Source: JADHUC01 sp964617665 (GTDB lineage: Bacteria > Planctomycetota > Planctomycetia > Pirellulales > Pirellulaceae). Taken from it: a stretch of 6,091 nt of DNA. The stretch spans positions 1 through 6,091 of the forward strand of contig CAZUAH010000749.1 in the NCBI GenBank assembly GCA_964617665.1, written 5' to 3'. Positions 1 to 5,967 of the stretch are shown here, piece by piece; the stretch's first letter is position 1, and each line of letters starts with the position of its first letter. A program made the position numbers and the translations under genes. Below the pieces are notes generated by a model. The model did not search any database and was not told the DNA's origin. It worked only from the letters and a program-made list of their open reading frames with translations.

Positions 1-102
1 ACCGGCACCATCTTGGCAACGGAATGCAACCTACTAAGGCGCACCGGTCACATCCACCTCGGAAGTTTGCGCGGCCAAGAGGATCTGGTCAGTGTCATCT
101 AA
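1..102 (+). CDS. 3' end of an unrecognised gene, cut by the window edge
   Basis: Frame 1 is open from the first base to a TAA at 100-102, giving 33 residues that begin TGTILATECNLLRRTG and end QEDLVSVI. Codon third positions are mostly G or C, as in the other genes here, and the composition is that of a folded soluble protein. No motif is diagnostic and I do not recognise the family. An open frame this short can occur by chance in GC-rich DNA, so support is modest. If real, it is the C-terminus of a plus-strand gene converging on the minus-strand genes to the right, and the Shine-Dalgarno and ATG at 160-175 could belong to the next gene of the same operon. Confidence 0.3.
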   Translation, partial: TGTILATECNLLRRTGHIHLGSLRGQEDLVSVI

Positions 103-142
103 TTGGTGGCGCGAAATGGTCGATTTTCAACTCCCACTGCCG

Positions 143-192
143 TTCTCGCTAACTGACACAGGAGTATCCGTCATGAGTCATGAACGCGAGAA
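143..192. repeat. 7-bp inverted repeat around the plus-strand start
   Basis: TTCTCGC at 143-149 and its exact reverse complement GCGAGAA at 186-192 are separated by 36 nt. Between them lies a directly repeated palindrome, TCATGA at 171-176 and again at 178-183, which contains the ATG at 173. There is no T-run, so this is not an ordinary intrinsic terminator. It could be an operator or a weak RNA fold over the start codon, or chance. Confidence 0.2.
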
Positions 193-250
193 TGCCCATA
201 CGCTCCAAATATCCGCTGGGGCCTTCAAGACGCTAGCGTCTCCCGGATGA
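173..250 (+). CDS. Possible 25-residue plus-strand ORF with a good ribosome binding site
   Basis: ATG at 173-175 follows AGGAG (160-164) with an 8-nt spacer, the best-placed Shine-Dalgarno on the plus strand here. The frame reads MSHERENAHTLQISAG and stops at TGA 248-250 after 25 residues. Its last 26 nt overlap the 3' end of the minus-strand gene ending at 225, which has the more protein-like frame. It may be a tiny gene, the start of a gene whose remainder was lost at a rearrangement junction, or chance. The 71 nt between the upstream stop (102) and this ATG suit an operon spacer. I do not recognise the peptide. Confidence 0.2.
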   Translation: MSHERENAHTLQISAGAFKTLASPG

Positions 251-654
251 TTTGTAGGTATTCGGGACGATCGGTGTAGAGGAGCATTTCGTAGAACTCG
301 ATTTCGTCGAGGACCGGATTCTTGAGCCATCGCTGCAGGTTTTCCCGGAACTTGTCCGGCGGCGGCATCCGGCCGTTGTCGACGAAGCGGATGATGCGCA
401 CTCGATTGGCGCCGGCGAATTCCGGTTCGACCTTTCGGTCGGCGGAGATTCCGAGCATGCGGATGCCTGCTACGGCACCATCTCGCACCATCTCGGATCC
501 AGGCCTCCGGCTGAAACGGCATGCCGCCATACGGCCGAATGTAAGGCGCGCCTGGCTCCTGTCGCGGACAGTCCATATACAACGGTCGTGATCCGAGCGT
601 TTTGCCCGCTTCGACAAGAGAGCCTGAGTTTCCCAGTTTACCCGTCGGGTCCAC
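225..654 (-). pseudogene. Unrecognised short gene frameshifted by a 10-bp tandem duplication
   Basis: Two overlapping minus-strand frames each hold half of one plausible protein. The upstream half (from GTG at 654) includes GSRPLYMDCPRQEPGAPYI and MPFQPEAWIRDGA. The downstream half includes VAGIRMLGISADRK, RVRIIRFVDNG and EIEFYEMLLYTDRPEYLQII, ending TLAS with TGA at 225-227. The switch falls exactly on a perfect tandem duplication, GCACCATCTC at 475-484 and 485-494. Removing one copy gives an uninterrupted 139-residue frame reading EAWIRDGAVAGIRML. The GTG overlaps the helicase stop by 17 nt and has no clear Shine-Dalgarno, so the start is uncertain; an in-frame stop at 679-681 limits extension. 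I see no signal peptide, membrane segment or known motif, and do not recognise the family. It may be a short complete gene or a C-terminal remnant of a larger one. The duplication may be a real mutation or an assembly error. Confidence 0.55.
475..494. repeat. Perfect 10-bp tandem duplication causing a frameshift
   Basis: GCACCATCTC occurs twice back to back (475-484, 485-494) followed by G. Ten bases is not a multiple of three, and the two coding halves of the minus-strand gene lie in different frames on either side. Deleting one unit merges them without a stop, so the single-copy state is almost certainly ancestral. Confidence 0.85.
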
Positions 655-3160
655 CTTGGTGAATGAGATGCTGCACGATCATCTTCAATTCGCCCCAGGA
701 GTACGCATTGCCAAAATGCTCCTTGGCGGGCGGCAGGTCTAGCGCGTCAGCTTGCTTGAAGTAGTCCATGACCGGCTGGGCCTTTTCCGGAGACACAAAT
801 CTCTCCAAGGGCAATTCTCCCGTACCTACGAAGTGGGCCAGGTGGGTTTCGATGGTAGTCCGGGCCAAGCCTCGGGCGGCCGCGACATCGGCAACGGTCT
901 TACCTTGCTGGAAGAGATCAAAACTCAGTTGTTTGGTTTCACTGACCTCGCGCTTTCGGTGACGATTGGTCTCTGCGGAATCTACCGTGTCGTGTTTCGA
1001 GGCATACTCCTTGAGCAAAGCCAACAATTCATCACCAACTCGCAGCATCGTTTTCTTACCGACACCCCGAACCCGTTTGAGCTGGCTTCTGGTGACGGGC
1101 GCACGATCGGCGATAGCGACCATCGTCTTTCGGAGCAGGATGGTATTCGGCGCCACCTTTTGCTGATCGGCTTTTCTTTCACGCCATTGGTGCAGGCGTT
1201 TGTACAGCTCGGGATGTGCGACATCAGCCAAACCGGCACCGGCCCGAGACTTCCGGCGTTTGCGTGCTTCGCGGACGTCGATGGCGGCCTCCGCCCGAAC
1301 CTTCAGGTAGGTTTTACTGGAGAATCCGGCGGTACACGCAGCTAGACAGGCCACCTCCAACCGGGCACGTGCCAGCAACGCTTCGATAGCCTCCTCGACG
1401 GATTTGCGCACAGCCTTGTTATCCGTTTCCACGGGCAGGACTTCCAGCGGATCGAGCACCAGGCTCTTCAGCTTGTCCACAAAGTAGACGCAGCCCTTCT
1501 GAACCCTCTCCTGCAGGAACGCATTGGTTTCAATCGGTTGCATGTGATCCGCGGTCAACGCTTGGAGCTGGGCATGGAACTTCTCGGCGACATCACCGAC
1601 GTGTTCCCGCACTCCACGGTCTACTTCAAGAAACCGATCCAGCAGTTTCTCCGGCAGAGTACTGCCAGATTCACGCACGCGTTTGATGATGTGCGACAAC
1701 AACCTCGGGAAGGAACGAAAACTGAATAAGTCGAACAGGAGCTGCTGCTGATATACATAGCGGTCTTGAGCCAACTGATGCGAAGTGGGCTGATTTCGCT
1801 CGATGTCGCTCGTAAAGGACAGGATTTCAGTATCGCTCTTCACCGCCTTGGTTTGAATTGGCGTGCTCAACACCAGCCCCTCCAGCGTCGTGCAGCGACT
1901 GAGCGCCACGTACACCTGGCCGTGAGCGAACGCGGCCCGAGCATCGATAATGGCCCTTTCGAAAGTCAGCCCCTGACTCTTGTGGATCGTGATGGCCCAG
2001 GCCAGCTTCAGGGGATACTGGGTAAAGACACCTGCCACGTCGGCTTGAATTTCCTTGGTTTCTTCGTTAATGGTGTACTTGGTGTTTTCCCAGGTATCTC
2101 GCTCGACAAGAATCGGATAAGGGTCGTCTGGGCACTGCACTACAATCGCGTCGTCCTCAAATCCCGTCAAGGTGCCGATCTTGCCGTTGAAGTAGCGTTT
2201 CTCCCGTGAAATGTCGTTCTTTACGAACATGACTTGGGCTCCGACCTTCAGCTTCAGGTTGGATTCTGTAGGGAACATGTACGCCGGGAAATCCCCCGCG
2301 ACGTGAGCGGTGAATTCCCAACTCCGGGTCTTGAGAGCCTTCAACTTGGCATCATTGGTCTGCTGGGCTTGGGCATTGTGCGTGGTCAGGGTGATATAGC
2401 CCTGGCTGTCATCGGGGGTGAAATCCGGGCGGTAGCGGCGGTTCAGCTCCTGGCATGTGGAACCGTCCATGCGGTTCTCGCGTACCCTATTCAGGAGGTC
2501 AATAAAACGGGCGTCGCTCTGCCGGTAAATATGTTTCAATTCGATACTCACGAACTGGGTCTGCCGCAGCGCCAGGCTGCCGAAGAAGAACCCGGTTTGA
2601 TAGTATTCGCGCAGGAGAGCCCAGTCCTCGTCCTTGATGACCGGGGGCAGTTGTTGGAGATCGCCGATCATCAGTAACTGCACGCCACCGAATGGCCGAT
2701 CTCGCTCACGATAACGCCGCAGCACGGCATCGATCCCATCCAGTAGGTCGGCTCGCACCATGCTGATCTCGTCAATGACCAGTAGGTCGAGCCCCCGGAT
2801 GATATTGATTTTGGTCCGGCTGAAGCGGCGAGTGAGCGTCTCGCCGTGACTGTCCATCCGGTCGATCCCGTTTGCTGAGGGCACAATCGGGCCAAAGGGC
2901 ATCTGAAAGAAGGAATGGATCGTCACGCCCCCCGCATTGATCGCAGCCACCCCAGTCGGTGCGACCACGATCATGCGCTTGGTACACCGTTGCTGCAAGC
3001 TACGCAGAAACGTGGTCTTGCCCGTGCCGGCCTTGCCGGTCAGAAAGACATGCTTGCCGGTCCATTGTACATAGTCATAGGCGAGCCCAAGCTGCGGATT
3101 CTCAATCGTTTGCACGCGTCTTCGTCCTAATCCTGAGAATTTCCTTTGCACTCTCCCCAT
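638..3160 (-). CDS. PIF1-family DNA helicase with C-terminal HRDC and helix-turn-helix domains
   Basis: ATP-dependent superfamily 1B DNA helicase, cytosolic, expected to act in replication, recombination or repair. Numbering from ATG 3160 (840 residues): Walker A GKAGTGKT at 42-49, PTGVAAINAGGVTIHSFF near 68-85, Walker B DEIS at 130-133, GDLQQLPPV at 166-174, LKHIYRQSD near 208-216, ITIHKSQGLTFE near 390-401, GQVYVALSR at 414-422. A helical region of about 215 residues without an obvious family follows. An HRDC domain lies near 651-720 (LYKRLHQWRERKAD to LRVGDELLALLKEY), then a RecQ-tail-like HTH domain near 741-835 (VADVAAARGLARTTIETHL). The start at 3160 is preceded by GGAG (3168-3171) with a 7-nt spacer; a GTG at 3115, closer to the conserved core, is a credible alternative. 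The open frame extends to 3235, but that stretch is not helicase-like. All core motifs look intact. The exact substrate is not inferable. Confidence 0.93.
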   Translation of the reverse strand: MGRVQRKFSGLGRRRVQTIENPQLGLAYDYVQWTGKHVFLTGKAGTGKTTFLRSLQQRCTKRMIVVAPTGVAAINAGGVTIHSFFQMPFGPIVPSANGIDRMDSHGETLTRRFSRTKINIIRGLDLLVIDEISMVRADLLDGIDAVLRRYRERDRPFGGVQLLMIGDLQQLPPVIKDEDWALLREYYQTGFFFGSLALRQTQFVSIELKHIYRQSDARFIDLLNRVRENRMDGSTCQELNRRYRPDFTPDDSQGYITLTTHNAQAQQTNDAKLKALKTRSWEFTAHVAGDFPAYMFPTESNLKLKVGAQVMFVKNDISREKRYFNGKIGTLTGFEDDAIVVQCPDDPYPILVERDTWENTKYTINEETKEIQADVAGVFTQYPLKLAWAITIHKSQGLTFERAIIDARAAFAHGQVYVALSRCTTLEGLVLSTPIQTKAVKSDTEILSFTSDIERNQPTSHQLAQDRYVYQQQLLFDLFSFRSFPRLLSHIIKRVRESGSTLPEKLLDRFLEVDRGVREHVGDVAEKFHAQLQALTADHMQPIETNAFLQERVQKGCVYFVDKLKSLVLDPLEVLPVETDNKAVRKSVEEAIEALLARARLEVACLAACTAGFSSKTYLKVRAEAAIDVREARKRRKSRAGAGLADVAHPELYKRLHQWRERKADQQKVAPNTILLRKTMVAIADRAPVTRSQLKRVRGVGKKTMLRVGDELLALLKEYASKHDTVDSAETNRHRKREVSETKQLSFDLFQQGKTVADVAAARGLARTTIETHLAHFVGTGELPLERFVSPEKAQPVMDYFKQADALDLPPAKEHFGNAYSWGELKMIVQHLIHQGGPDG

Positions 3161-3165
3161 TCTAC

Positions 3166-3200
3166 GGCTCCAACAGAGCGATGCCGCCCGTGGCAGAGCC
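3166..3200 (-). promoter_or_regulatory. Possible hairpin sequestering the helicase ribosome binding site
   Basis: On the minus-strand transcript GGCUC (3200-3196) can pair with GAGCC (3170-3166), and UGCC (3195-3192) with GGCA (3185-3182) around a 6-nt loop, leaving 11 unpaired bases on one side. The GAGCC arm overlaps the GGAG Shine-Dalgarno at 3171-3168, so the fold would hide the binding site of the ATG at 3160. The pairing is short and may be chance. Confidence 0.25.
3168..3171 (-). promoter_or_regulatory. Shine-Dalgarno deciding the helicase start
   Basis: GGAG on the minus strand, 7 nt before ATG 3160-3158. It favours this ATG over the in-frame GTG at 3115, whose upstream AGGA-like sequence is also possible, and over the in-frame start at 3235. 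Confidence 0.5.
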
Positions 3201-3343
3201 CCGTAACCAGTGGGTTTTCCAGGACTTGCCTCCATTCAAGATGTTCACAGCAGTTGGTTACAAACCTGCCCCACGCTCGCGAAGTTCCGATCAAGGCCGC
3301 ATTGTACGATGACGCCCTTTTACTGCCTAGAATCCGCGCGGGT

Positions 3344-3424
3344 TCACTCGTCGTCGTCTGACGCACCACACCTCATGCAAACGAACCTGATCTTGGCGGC
3401 CTTCCTTCGGCCCAGGGATCTCAC
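3344..3424 (-). CDS. Possible 26-residue peptide with a CxxC motif
   Basis: A frame from GTG 3424-3422 to TGA 3346-3344 reads MRSLGRRKAAKIR followed by FVCMRCGASDDDE. It has a basic N-terminal half, one CxxC pair like half a zinc ribbon, and an acidic tail. It lies 12 nt after the serine hydrolase stop and in the same frame as that gene, so it could be a tiny downstream gene, a read-through tail past the TGA at 3437-3439, a remnant of a zinc-ribbon protein, or chance. No clear Shine-Dalgarno precedes it. Two cysteines alone cannot complete a usual four-ligand zinc site. Confidence 0.2.
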   Translation of the reverse strand: MRSLGRRKAAKIRFVCMRCGASDDDE

Positions 3425-3436
3425 TGCGGAATCGGT

Positions 3437-4237
3437 TCAATAGCCGAACGATTCCAGCGCGGCGTCGGCGATGCGTCCTCTTGCTCGGTACTGCTCGGCT
3501 TTGCGAGAACCGCCGACCATTTGGGGATGGTTTCGGTTGGTGAGCACAATGACGTAGACCATCTTCTCCGGGTCGATCCAGATGGACTGGCCCGTGTGGC
3601 CGCTGTGACCGTACGCTTTTTCCGACAGCCTCTTGGGCCGATGCGATGTCCGCAGATCCTTATTCCAACAGAACCCGCGAGCAGGCAGCGGGGCGGCGAG
3701 CAGGTTGCGAGTCATCCTTGCGTGGCTACGCTTTGACAGGACTCGGACATCGCCCAGTTGCCCCTCGCCCAGCATCATTTGGCAGAAGCGAGCTAGATCG
3801 GCCGCCGTGCTGAAGAGCCCCGCGTTGCCGACGGGTCTTTTGGCTACGCGTGCCTGAGTGTCCTCGATCTGGCCGATCCCTGGCGAACCGGAAGGCACAA
3901 TCCGCAGCGATGGATCCAGCGGTCCGAAGGCCGTATCATGCATGCCCAGCGGCTGGAAGATCCTCTGTTGGCAGAAGGCATCCAACCGTTGGCCCGTCGC
4001 GTTTTCGATCATCATTCCCAGCAGAATCATGTTGAGACAGGAATACCTGTAACGCTTTCCTGGTCCCCATTGAGGCGAGGCGGTGAGCATCAAGCGCAAC
4101 ATCTCGTTGCCCTGAGCCCGGTCGTGGTATTTGGCGTTGGAGAAACCGGAGGTGTGAGTCGCCAAATGCCGAACAGTGATCTTCTCGATGTCGTTGCCGG
4201 AAAGATCGGGAAGGGCTTCGCGAATAGGCGTGTCGAA
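3437..4237 (-). CDS. Beta-lactamase-family serine hydrolase, C-terminal part (N-terminus lost in assembly gap)
   Basis: These 266 visible residues match the class C beta-lactamase / DD-peptidase-like family (PF00144), used as esterases, peptidases or amidases and often exported. From the gap edge: TPIREALPDL (the usual LDDPV..YLP element), ITVRHLATHTSGF at about 20-32, GPGKRYRYSCLNMILLG at about 58-74, the GNAGLFSTAADLARF element at 137-151, and HSGHTGQSIWIDP at 211-223, where HTG stands for the KTG triad of classical enzymes. The catalytic SxxK should lie roughly 20-25 residues upstream, inside the gap, so activity cannot be judged. The Tyr motif reads YSC where family members usually have YSN or YSD. 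The end, ESFGY with TGA at 3437-3439, appears intact. It may be an independent gene or the last domain of one polypeptide with the LamG-ThuA part; substrate unknown. Confidence 0.88.
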   Translation of the reverse strand, partial: FDTPIREALPDLSGNDIEKITVRHLATHTSGFSNAKYHDRAQGNEMLRLMLTASPQWGPGKRYRYSCLNMILLGMMIENATGQRLDAFCQQRIFQPLGMHDTAFGPLDPSLRIVPSGSPGIGQIEDTQARVAKRPVGNAGLFSTAADLARFCQMMLGEGQLGDVRVLSKRSHARMTRNLLAAPLPARGFCWNKDLRTSHRPKRLSEKAYGHSGHTGQSIWIDPEKMVYVIVLTNRNHPQMVGGSRKAEQYRARGRIADAALESFGY

Positions 4238-4337
4238 NNNNNNNNNNNNNNNNNNNNNNNNNNNNNNNNNNNNNNNNNNNNNNNNNNNNNNNNNNNNNNN
4301 NNNNNNNNNNNNNNNNNNNNNNNNNNNNNNNNNNNNN
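4238..4337. other. Assembly gap, 100 N
   Basis: Exactly 100 N, the conventional placeholder for a scaffold gap of unknown size. The 33 codons it would span cannot hold the expected missing N-terminus of the serine hydrolase, which needs about 60-80 residues including SxxK, so the true gap is probably longer. That the flanking frames agree across it carries no information. Confidence 0.97.
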
Positions 4338-5923
4338 CTGGGCGTGGCGTCGGCCGGAAGGTCGCCGAGTATCCATTGGATCCCGTCAAGATAATGCTGC
4401 AAAATTTCTGGCTGGTGGTAGACGACGATATTATTGCCCAAAGAACAATAGAACACGCGGCCTTTGCCATACTCATGAATCCACGAAATCGCGTGATCGT
4501 CGTCTTCCCGGCGGCCGTCTACGTGATTGGCCTGTTTCGTCATGTCCAGGCTGACCAGCACGCGCAGCTTGTCACGAGAATAGACTTCACCGAACTTGTA
4601 GATCTCATCGTTGATCCAGAATCCTCTTCCGTGGAATCCTCGACATAGGGGATGATCCGGTTCGTCGATCTTGACTGCCCATATTCCCGTGTCGTGCCAG
4701 GGGTGTCCTGCGAGATGCCCGCCAATCATCTGCTGCCCTTCAGGCCAATCGCCAAAGTTCCACGTCGCACCGTGGATTGCCATCAGCCCACCACCGGCAC
4801 GGACGCGTTCAATCAGCGCCTTCTTCTGATCGGCGGAGATCTTCCAGTTCGAGGTGTTGTTGAGCACAATCCCGTCATATTCCGCGAGATTCTCGAAGGT
4901 CAGAAGGTCGTAACCGTGGTCGATGGTCGTCTGAAATGCGCCGGTCCGTTCGCCCATCAGTTCAATCGCACGATTGGCCAACGGGATGGTCGGATGATAG
5001 AACCCGTTGGCCCGATCGAGAATCAGCAACTTGCGCGGCTTTTCTTGGAGGCTGGCCGTTGCCTGTTTCGGCAGCACCTCCTCCATTTTTCGAAAGTCCG
5101 CGTGGGAAGGAGTTTGCGAGTAGTGTGATTGCAGGTGATGCATGCGGACTTCGCCAGGCGAAAGTGCCCGGTCGTAGACGGCGATTTCGTCCAGCTTGCC
5201 TTCGAGATTCGCGAAACGGTCGCCGCGTCTGCCGAAACAAAAACGAGTGCAACCGGCCGGGTACGTGATCTCAGCCTCGCCGGATACGACCGGTTTCGTC
5301 GAACCGTCGAGGAAGATTTGGACGCTCTTGCCGCGACGGACAAACACCAACTGATGCCACATCTTTTCCTTCACGACCGGACCGCCACGCAGACTTGTCC
5401 GTACCTCGTCGCCGTTGTAGATGCCAACGAGGCCGGGGGCATTCTTCGACGTGCCGGAGATGCCGACGTTGTCGCCCGGCGCACCCTCTTTGCCGTCCGG
5501 GCCGCGGGAGAAGAGATGGGCGGTCACGGGTAGGGCGTCATTGGGAAAACCGTTCCAGAACCACATTTCGACGGAATAGTCGTTGCCGATGTGGGGCAAG
5601 TCGACCGTCAGTCGACCGGTGGCGAAATGGAGACATCGGTTGACCGTATCCGGCCTGCAGAAACCGACGCCCTGCGGTCCGGGAAGGCAGTGTGCCATCA
5701 TCGGCTCGACCCGGGCGTGGTGCCCGTTGCCGGAATGATCCAGTGCCAAATCGCCCTCGAACTCGCCGAGCCGCCAATAGGCAACCGGCTCGGAGTTCAT
5801 CACGAGATGGGCATAGGGACCGTCGATCTCGATAGGATTCTCGGAAGCCGTCCCCATTGTCGGCGGCGTCATCAGTGTCGCGGCACAGAGAACAATCACG
5901 AACAAATTGCGAGTTAGCGTCAT
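4338..5923 (-). CDS. Secreted LamG plus ThuA-domain protein, 3' end in assembly gap
   Basis: ATG 5923 is preceded by AGGGG with a 6-nt spacer. The first residues, MTLTRNLFVIVLCAATLM, form a signal peptide with probable cleavage near MGTA-SEN (about residue 26), so the protein is exported. Residues about 35-262 are a concanavalin A-like LamG domain: PVAYWRLGE, YSVEMWFW, WHQLVFVRRG and the hallmark KLDEIAVYDRALSPGEV at 243-259. Such domains commonly bind carbohydrate. A linker leads to a ThuA domain (PF06283, glutamine-amidotransferase-like fold) at about 297-521: KLLILDRANGFYHPTI, GGGLMAIHGATW at 377-388, GHPWHD, NDEIYKF, and HAISWIHEYGKGRVFY. ThuA proteins are linked to sugar metabolism, though the catalysed step is often unproven. 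The ThuA domain looks complete and is followed by GDLPADATP before the gap, so the stop is unseen. Co-transcription with the upstream hydrolase is likely from the 44-nt spacing. Confidence 0.9.
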
Positions 5924-5938
5924 GGCGTGCCCCTGTCC

Positions 5939-5957
5939 AAGTTCACTGAAGTAACTT
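5939..5957. repeat. Short imperfect palindrome before the LamG-ThuA gene
   Basis: AAGTT at 5939-5943 and AACTT at 5953-5957 are inverted, with ACT and AGT inside them, one bulged base and a 2-bp centre. It sits just upstream of the Shine-Dalgarno of the ATG at 5923 and could be an operator or chance. Confidence 0.15.
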
Positions 5958-5967
5958 CCTCGCGCCA

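Larger units (their letters stand above)
3161..3436. other. Intergenic region upstream of the helicase, no firm gene
   Basis: These 276 bases separate the serine hydrolase stop from the helicase start. They should hold the helicase promoter, but I cannot place a convincing pair of boxes; the best -10-like hexamer on the minus strand is TACAAT at 3303-3308, and the sequence 17 nt upstream of it is a poor -35. Also present are a 26-codon frame with a CxxC motif, a 28-codon frame ending one base before the helicase ATG, and a hairpin over the helicase ribosome binding site. No tRNA, intrinsic terminator or insertion-sequence end is visible. Confidence 0.6.

Noticed and set aside
752..1345. 197-codon plus-strand frame opposite the helicase
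   Set aside because: Antisense shadow of the conserved HRDC and HTH coding region, with no start signal or family features. The same applies to the other plus-strand frames within 1538-2677 and 4652-5917.
3161..3235. N-terminal extension of the helicase to a start at 3235
   Set aside because: The 25 extra residues have no helicase character, and ATG 3160 has a well-spaced GGAG.
3346..3360. TCG/GAC triplet repeat as a microsatellite
   Set aside because: Only about three units, accounted for by the DDDE codons of the possible mini-ORF.
3127..3369. 80-codon minus-strand frame between the serine hydrolase and the helicase
   Set aside because: It overlaps the helicase start, lacks a Shine-Dalgarno and shows no motif; most likely chance.
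3398..3412. GGCC-loop-GGCC hairpin as a terminator for the serine hydrolase
   Set aside because: Only 4 bp of stem and no T-run on either strand; both arms are the same common palindrome.
3938..4648. Plus-strand frame of 236 codons crossing the gap
   Set aside because: It is open only because the N run carries no stops, and it lies antisense to two recognised domains.
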